A DNA stretch of 11,635 bases. It comes from Flavobacteriales bacterium (lineage in GTDB: Bacteria > Bacteroidota > Bacteroidia > Flavobacteriales_D > Cryomorphaceae). The notes under the pieces were generated by a model that was not told where the DNA came from, made no database searches, and was given only the letters and a program-made list of their open reading frames with translations. Each line of letters begins with the position of its first letter. Within the stretch, counting starts at the first letter, position 1. This document shows, one piece after another, positions 8,030 to 11,635 of this stretch. Location: assembly GCA_020200995.1 (NCBI GenBank), contig JAIVHQ010000057.1, forward strand, positions 1-11,635, read 5' to 3'. A program made the translations under genes and the position numbers.

Positions 8030-8270
8030 TGACGGCTATCTGCTTTTTCCCAACCCGTCTTCGGGTATGGTTCGTCTTTCGGCAAAGAAGCATGTGGACA
8101 GCATCCGGCTCACAGACCTTACGGGAAAAACAGTGTTTCGCGAAACGGTGAATCTCGCACCGGGCGGACAGGTCGAACTTTCGCTCTCGGGAATTCACTC
8201 GGGCTTATACATTGTATCCCTTTACAGCGGAGCCGATGTGCACAATATGAAACTCGTGCTTGATAACTAA
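8004..8270 (+). CDS. T9SS type A C-terminal sorting domain, out of frame with the protease
   Basis: This is the 3' part of the protease gene in a shifted frame, not a separate gene. There is no signal peptide and the GTG at 8004 is no credible start. After STNDTDDDGYLLFPNPSSG it shows the classic type A domain: FPNPSSG, then IRLTDLTGKTVFRE, VELSLSGIHSGLYIVSLYSG and the final KLVLDN. This domain directs export through the type IX secretion system and is removed at the cell surface. The codon reading is intact to its stop, so the frame break is recent or is a sequencing/assembly fault. Confidence 0.85.
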   Translation: MVSTNDTDDDGYLLFPNPSSGMVRLSAKKHVDSIRLTDLTGKTVFRETVNLAPGGQVELSLSGIHSGLYIVSLYSGADVHNMKLVLDN

Positions 8271-8291
8271 GAAAGGAAAGCCTTAGCTTTG
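8260..8291 (+). promoter_or_regulatory. Promoter of the DUF5606 gene
   Basis: TAGCTTTG (8284-8291) is an exact TAnnTTTG box, with TTG (8260-8262) 21 bases upstream, matching the Bacteroidota -33/-7 layout. The start of transcription would fall near 8298, giving a short leader before the ATG at 8315. The -33 element lies inside the end of the protease sorting-domain sequence. Confidence 0.62.
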
Positions 8292-8314
8292 GGGCCATAA
8301 ATTGATAACATTAC

Positions 8315-8806
8315 ATGGACCTTTCTCAAATTATCTCCATCGCCGGGAAGCCCGGACTTTACAAAATCCTGAACCAATCGAGGGGAGGAGTCATCGTCAC
8401 TTCACTCACCGATGGTAAGAAAACGGCCATAGGTCAAACGCAGCGCGTGAGTGCGCTTTCCGACATTTCGATTTACACCATGGACGGCGACATTTTGCTC
8501 CATGAAATACTGAAGCGGATGCACGAGAAGACCTCAGGAAAGCCCGTGGAAATAGATTTGAAAGACGACGCTGCTGTCCGCGATTTCTTCACCGAAGCCG
8601 TTCCCGAGCATGACGACGAACGCGTTTACCACTCTGATATCCGAAAGATCATTAAGTGGTACAACAACCTGCTCGATAAAGATTTGCTCGACTTTACGGA
8701 AGAGCAAGCTGATGAAGAAGCCGAAGGCACCGAAGAGGCGACAACCGCAACTGCCGAAGCTTCTGCCGATGAAGCCAAATCCGACGACAAGAAGACCGAG
8801 AAATAG
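8315..8806 (+). CDS. DUF5606 domain protein, 163 aa
   Basis: It matches the Bacteroidota-specific family DUF5606 as I know it, of unknown function. Residues about 1-130 form the conserved part, starting MDLSQIISIAGKPGLYKIL and continuing with GGVIVTSLTDGKKTAIG, ISIYTMDGDILLHEIL, VRDFFTEAVPEHDDERVY and HSDIRKIIKWYNNLL. The last 35 residues are a low-complexity, highly charged tail rich in Glu, Ala, Thr, Asp and Lys, typical of the family and probably disordered. There is no signal peptide or membrane segment, so it is cytosolic. It has its own promoter and converges on murB. The ATG is the first start after the promoter. Confidence 0.88.
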   Translation: MDLSQIISIAGKPGLYKILNQSRGGVIVTSLTDGKKTAIGQTQRVSALSDISIYTMDGDILLHEILKRMHEKTSGKPVEIDLKDDAAVRDFFTEAVPEHDDERVYHSDIRKIIKWYNNLLDKDLLDFTEEQADEEAEGTEEATTATAEASADEAKSDDKKTEK

Positions 8807-8840
8807 CCATCTCCTATATAGAGTCTGTAAATATACTCAG

Positions 8841-8865
8841 GTGGCCGACTTTATGGATAGCCACT
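8841..8865. repeat. Hairpin repeat at the convergent ends of the DUF5606 gene and murB
   Basis: The minus strand reads AGTGGCTATCCATAAAGTC then GGCCAC, so GTGGC and GCCAC (8841-8845 with 8860-8864) can pair around a 14-base loop. Its first bases overlap the TAG stop of murB (8864-8866). Related copies lie at 11064-11187 and, in part, at 10835-10845. There is no T-tract, so a terminator role is possible but not shown. Confidence 0.5.
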
Positions 8866-9744
8866 AAACGATGTTGACTTCTCGTTCCAGCTCAACACCA
8901 AATTTTTCGAAAACATCTTTTTTCACCGCTGTCGAAAGGGCATAAACCTCTTCGCCCGTTGCACCGCCGTAATTCACCAGCACCAAAGCCTGCTTGGCAT
9001 GCATTCCGCAATTTCCCGTGCGCTTTCCCTTGTGCCCCGCCTGCTCAATGAGCCAGCCCGCCGCCAGTTTTACATGGCCTTCTCCAGCCGGGTAGTTCGG
9101 AATGTCGGGGTGGGCGGACTTGATTTTTTCAAACTCAGCTTGCGGTATCACAGGGTTTTTGAAAAAGCTTCCGGCGTTACCCAGTTCTGCCGGGTTGGGA
9201 AGTTTTGAGTTTCGGATATTGATCACCGCGCGGCTCACATCTTCGATGCCCGGGTCGGTCACTCCGAGTGCCTTTAGCTCGTCGGTGATGGCACCGTAAG
9301 ATGTGTTTAGCTGCGGTTTTTTGAACAGCTTAAAGGTAACGTTGAGAATAATGAATTTGTCTTTAGCACCGCGCTTAAACACACTCTCCCGGTACCCGAA
9401 TGCGCATGCCGCCGCGTCAAAAGTTTTTATTTTGCCATTGGCTATTTCGTAGGCATCCAGGCTATGAAACCTGTCTTTGACCTCCACCCCGTAAGCACCA
9501 ATGTTCTGCATGGGGCTGGCACCTACATTGCCCGGGATGAGCGAGAGGTTTTCCAGTCCCGCCCAGCCCTGCTTGAGGGTGTAAACCACGAATTCGTGCC
9601 AGTTTTCGCCGGCACCCGATTTTACATAAAAGTGCTCGTCATCTTCGCCGACAAGTTCGATTCCTTGGATCTCATTCTTGAGAATCAGGCCGGGGTAGTT
9701 CTGCGTAAAAAGCTTTTGAGGGAGGCGTTTTTCGAAATGTTCAT
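8864..9744 (-). CDS. murB: UDP-N-acetylenolpyruvoylglucosamine reductase MurB, broken by an internal out-of-frame deletion
   Basis: Reduces the enolpyruvyl ether to UDP-N-acetylmuramate with NADPH and FAD (peptidoglycan precursor pathway, cytosol). The body is clear: LFTQNYPGLILKNEIQGIEL, GAGENWHEF, SLIPGNVGASPMQNIGAYG, YRES, the NAGSFFKNP segment with the catalytic Ser, and C-terminal REVNIV with the catalytic Glu. The proper N-terminus starts at an ATG at 9742-9744 (MNISKNASLKSF, the usual MurB opening) but is in another frame and stops at 9685. About 45 residues that should lie between, including the FAD-binding GGGSN segment, are absent; the joint is at 9706-9717. A TTG at 9766 keeps the body frame open, but it sits inside the promoter box and so is not a real start. 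As written, no working enzyme is made. Because the gene is normally essential, an assembly error or a second copy is likely. Confidence 0.88.
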
Positions 9745-9763
9745 GGGCAGGGTTTTTCCGGGG

Positions 9764-9771
9764 CAAAGCTA
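9764..9771 (-). promoter_or_regulatory. -7 box of murB
   Basis: The minus strand reads TAGCTTTG, an exact TAnnTTTG match, 19 bases before the ATG at 9744. The transcript would start near 9757, downstream of the TTG at 9766, which rules that TTG out as the start. No TTG element at standard spacing is seen. Confidence 0.55.
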
Positions 9772-9890
9772 CTAAGCTATGGCCGATTATTTTCCCGATT
9801 CAGATCGTTTGTGTAAGGTGATGTTCGGCCGGAAACAATCTGCTGCAGGCCAATTGAAAAACGATGGAGCGCGAGGCACCTAAACTTGTC

Positions 9891-9898
9891 TATTTTTG
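9891..9898 (+). promoter_or_regulatory. -7 box of the GT4-like gene
   Basis: TATTTTTG matches TAnnTTTG exactly and ends six bases before the ATG at 9905, so the mRNA is probably leaderless. An in-frame TTG at 9896 lies inside the box and is therefore not the start. No clear -33 partner. Confidence 0.5.
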
Positions 9899-9904
9899 CA
9901 CAGC

Positions 9905-10834
9905 ATGAAAAAGCGCATTGCCGTATCCGTAAGCAACGACCTCAGCACCGATCAGCGGGTGCGAAAGCAGTGCAATTCGCTCACTGAAGCGAGGTTCGAT
10001 ATTTTGCTCCTCGGGCGAAAGCTTAAGGACAGCACCCCGCTCGAGCGGCCCTATGAAGTGGAGCGGTTTAAACTTCTCTTCAACAAGAAGGCTCCTTTTT
10101 ACGCTGCGCTCAATGTGAGGCTTTTCTTCAGGCTCCTCTTTGCCCGGGTGGATGTGTTTTACGCCAATGACCTCGACACCCTTCCGGCAAATGCGTTGCT
10201 CTCACTCCTTCGCCGCAAGCCGCTGGTGTACGATAGTCACGAATTTTTTACGGAAGTGCCCGAAGTCAATGCGCGGCCCGCTGTCAAGAAAGTCTGGACT
10301 TTTTTCGAGCGAATCTGCATCCGCAGGGCCGATCATGTTCTCACGGTGAATAAGTCGATCGCCGACTTGCTGATGCAAATTTACGGCTGCCCCGCTGTGG
10401 ATGTGGTGCGAAACGTTCCCGAGACGCGCCCGTCTGTAGAGCCCGTTTCGCGTGAGGAATTGGGTCTCCCGACCGACAAGAAAATCATCATTCTCCAGGG
10501 AAGTGGCATCAACCTGAACCGCGGCTCCGAAGAATTGCTTGAAGCTGTGGCGCTCACTTCCGGCGTCGTCCTGCTTTTCGTGGGAAGCGGCGATGCCCTG
10601 TCCCGCTTGAGCGACCTTCCCGAAGTGCGCGCATTTGCGGAAAGCAGCGGAGCCGGAACAGTCGCCGAGCGGCTCGATCCTGAATACCTCGCTGATTTGA
10701 TCACTTCGGTGCTCGCCGATTCCGATGAAATGAAGCGCAAAAGTGCGGCAGCACTCAAAGCCACCGAATCATTGAATTGGGCCGCGGAATACCAAAAAAC
10801 GGTGGATGCGGTTAAGCGGCTGGCGGGTGATTGA
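9905..10834 (+). CDS. GT4-like glycosyltransferase with an internal in-frame deletion, 309 aa
   Basis: GT-B fold glycosyltransferase of the kind that adds sugars to cell-surface polysaccharide. The N-terminal domain is complete: MKKRIAVSVSNDLSTDQRVRK, LLLGRKL, DVFYANDLDTL, LVYDSHEFFTEVPE, FFERICIRRADHVLTVN and a linker with VVRNVPE. The C-terminal Rossmann half begins normally (IIILQGSGINLNRGSEELLEA, VVLLFVGSGDALSRL, ending at residue 235), then jumps straight to SDLPEVRAFAESSGAG and the last helices (LNWAAEYQKTV). The roughly 75 residues usually between these, which hold the nucleotide-sugar-binding E(x)7E-type region, are missing, so the product is probably inactive. The start is chosen at 9905 because of the promoter box. 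It is divergent from murB, with a partial GT2 gene and an aminotransferase relic downstream, consistent with a polysaccharide locus. Confidence 0.82.
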   Translation: MKKRIAVSVSNDLSTDQRVRKQCNSLTEARFDILLLGRKLKDSTPLERPYEVERFKLLFNKKAPFYAALNVRLFFRLLFARVDVFYANDLDTLPANALLSLLRRKPLVYDSHEFFTEVPEVNARPAVKKVWTFFERICIRRADHVLTVNKSIADLLMQIYGCPAVDVVRNVPETRPSVEPVSREELGLPTDKKIIILQGSGINLNRGSEELLEAVALTSGVVLLFVGSGDALSRLSDLPEVRAFAESSGAGTVAERLDPEYLADLITSVLADSDEMKRKSAAALKATESLNWAAEYQKTVDAVKRLAGD

Positions 10835-10845
10835 TGGCTATCCAT
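10835..10845 (+). repeat. Partial copy of the gene-end repeat after the GT4-like gene
   Basis: Directly after the TGA stop comes TGGCTATCCAT, identical over 11 bases to the sequence after the murB stop. The match then ends. It may be a truncated member of the repeat family or chance. Confidence 0.28.
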
Positions 10846-10852
10846 TCCATAC

Positions 10853-10884
10853 GGGCAGGTCTGCTTTTTTAAAAACTTCTGCCC
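10853..10884 (+). terminator. Weak terminator candidate after the GT4-like gene
   Basis: GGGCAG (10853-10858) and CTGCCC (10879-10884) can pair across a loop that contains a T6-A5 stretch. No T-tract follows the stem, so intrinsic termination is uncertain. Confidence 0.35.
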
Positions 10885-10954
10885 CACCTATTCGATGACA
10901 TTTCATTCACACGAGATACTTGAGTCATTCATATTCCAATACTGCTCGGATCGA

Positions 10955-11079
10955 GAAACCTTTTCCTCCAAAAAAGGAGACTCTTCCTCAGGCGGAGCCT
11001 TCGTCTGAGTGACCAGGATATTGAACTGGTTGCTTCTACGATTCTGTCAATACAATACAATGAAGTGGTCGGATCATAA
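10955..11079 (+). pseudogene. Decayed C-terminal tail of a DegT/DnrJ/EryC1-type aminotransferase
   Basis: Within a 351-base stretch with no intact gene, fragments in successive plus-strand frames read like the end of this PLP-dependent sugar aminotransferase family. First is KKGD (10970-10981), then after a one-base shift LPQAEPSSE (10983-11009), then in a third frame LSDQDIELVASTIL and on to a TAA at 11077-11079. GDxPxAE followed by a Leu-Ser-Leu-Pro segment and (S/T)D(E/Q)(D/E)I is the usual order; the middle segment is missing. The last four codons lie in the left arm of the inverted-repeat element. In nucleotide-sugar pathways such enzymes make amino sugars for surface glycans, which fits the flanking glycosyltransferases. 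The assignment rests on short motifs. Confidence 0.42.
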
Positions 11080-11187
11080 AGTTCGATAGCAACGCGCACG
11101 CAGTTCTTAAAACAAGGAGTTGACTCAGGTCAATGACTGTTTTTAGAACAAGTGCAAGGCAGATAGCGGACTTTATGGCCGGCCACT
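11064..11187. repeat. 124-base imperfect inverted-repeat element (MITE-like)
   Basis: The left arm 11064-11114 and the reverse complement of the right arm 11138-11187 share AGTGG, CGG, CATAAAGT and CG in the outer 22 columns (18 identical). They also share a GCAC in the middle and 11 of 12 bases at the inner end (GTTCTTAAAACA versus TGTTTTTAGAAC). The centre adds a perfect TTGAC-TCAG-GTCAA hairpin (11120-11133). Both strands can fold into one long hairpin. The right end overlaps the stop codon of the GT2 gene; the left end contains the stop of the aminotransferase relic. No target-site duplication is evident. It could be a miniature transposable element, a structured RNA or a bidirectional terminator. 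Confidence 0.6.
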
Positions 11188-11635
11188 ACTCGGTTTCTTT
11201 TTCAATATCACGAAGCCAGGCCAGTTTCAAAAAGTCAAAACTTCGAAGGCGGGGCGAGGGCTGCATCAGTTTTTCCCGAAGGTAGTGCTCATTTGGAATG
11301 AGAAACTCGAGGATGGCCCGCCCGCCCGCTGAGCCTTTCAGCCGAAAGTACGTTTCCAAAGCCCTGATCTCCTCGGGGGCCAGTTTTCCGGCATTTACCA
11401 AGTAGAGCCCATTGCGCAAAGCTTGCTTCGACTTCTCCAAAAATGCTTCGTTTGTGTCGAGGGCAATATGCACCACAGGGTTGTCGATGTGGTCAATTTT
11501 GGCTTTTCGCTTTCGCAGCTCTGCACCGAAGAGGGTATCTTCGTGGCCGTAGGTGGTCAGTGTTTCGTCAAACCGGATTTCGTGAAACAGGCTTTTTTTG
11601 ATTAAAAAACTACTGGTTTTAAAACTGTTGTACGG
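11186..11635 (-). CDS. GT2-type glycosyltransferase, C-terminal 149 residues (cut by window edge)
   Basis: The minus strand is open from the window edge to a TAG at 11186-11188; an internal ATG at 11476 is not the start. The visible part begins PYNSFKTSSFLIKKSLF and continues FDETLTTYGHEDTLFGAEL, the galactosyltransferase-C-like segment of GT-A enzymes with the YGxED motif that supplies the catalytic acidic residue. KAKIDHIDNPVVHIALD and an extended helical tail ending SFDFLKLAWLRDIEKETE follow, as in many Bacteroidota family 2 transferases. It would transfer sugars to a glycan at the cytosolic face of the membrane. The N-terminal nucleotide-sugar-binding half lies outside. Its stop codon is shared with the end of the inverted-repeat element. 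Confidence 0.82.
   Translation of the reverse strand, partial: PYNSFKTSSFLIKKSLFHEIRFDETLTTYGHEDTLFGAELRKRKAKIDHIDNPVVHIALDTNEAFLEKSKQALRNGLYLVNAGKLAPEEIRALETYFRLKGSAGGRAILEFLIPNEHYLREKLMQPSPRLRSFDFLKLAWLRDIEKETE

Noticed and set aside
7990..8030. Programmed frameshift or phase variation at the protease end
   Set aside because: The G run is only three bases, with no slippery heptamer or clear downstream structure; an error or deletion is simpler.
10835..11185. tRNA, CRISPR array or small RNA gene in the gene-free stretch
   Set aside because: No cloverleaf with a T-loop, and no regularly spaced identical repeats; the visible structure is explained by the relic and the inverted-repeat element.
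11064..11187. Integron attC site
   Set aside because: The inverted repeat and its position at gene ends recall attC, but the RYYYAAC / GTTRRRY core sites are not present and no integrase is seen.

Overview
This window comes from a Bacteroidota genome. Three lines of evidence support this: a T9SS-type C-terminal sorting domain, a TonB-dependent receptor with a carboxypeptidase-regulatory-like N-terminal domain, and Bacteroidota-style -7 promoter boxes (TAnnTTTG) a few bases before start codons with no obvious Shine-Dalgarno. A DUF5606 protein, the short form of AMP nucleosidase and the order holA-amn next to an orphan HsdR-N protein also fit a free-living, flavobacteria-like member of the phylum. 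Base composition looks close to half GC by eye.

Layout. At the left edge is the minus-strand start of a thioredoxin-like exported protein (1-179), divergent from a predicted outer-membrane beta-barrel (306-941). A bidirectional hairpin terminator (961-997) separates that barrel from a minus-strand TonB-dependent receptor (1019-3262). A 230-base gap, with one doubtful small ORF and a terminator, leads to the minus-strand operon amn-holA (AMP nucleosidase then DNA polymerase III delta, one base apart). Divergent from amn is a plus-strand pair: an HsdR-N (PD-(D/E)XK) protein and, five bases later, a secreted S8 subtilisin-like protease whose T9SS domain is out of frame. A good promoter then drives a DUF5606 protein (8315-8806), which converges on murB (minus strand). 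A GT4-like glycosyltransferase (plus) diverges from murB. The last part holds a 351-base stretch without an intact gene (10835-11185): a weak terminator, a decayed DegT-family aminotransferase tail and a 124-base imperfect inverted-repeat element. The window ends in a GT2-type glycosyltransferase (minus strand, cut by the edge). The two glycosyltransferases plus the aminotransferase relic suggest the margin of a surface-polysaccharide locus.

Most striking observation: several genes that otherwise look healthy lack an internal block that their families normally have. The TonB receptor lacks about 40 residues (in frame), the GT4 enzyme about 75 (in frame), murB about 45 (out of frame), and the protease has an Ig-like domain cut short just before the out-of-frame T9SS domain. 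This is either a cluster of real deletions or a systematic assembly fault, and the reads would decide. The second observation is a small repeat family (core AGTGGC-n-CCATAAAGTC) sitting flush with gene 3' ends, one pair of which forms the 124-base inverted-repeat element.
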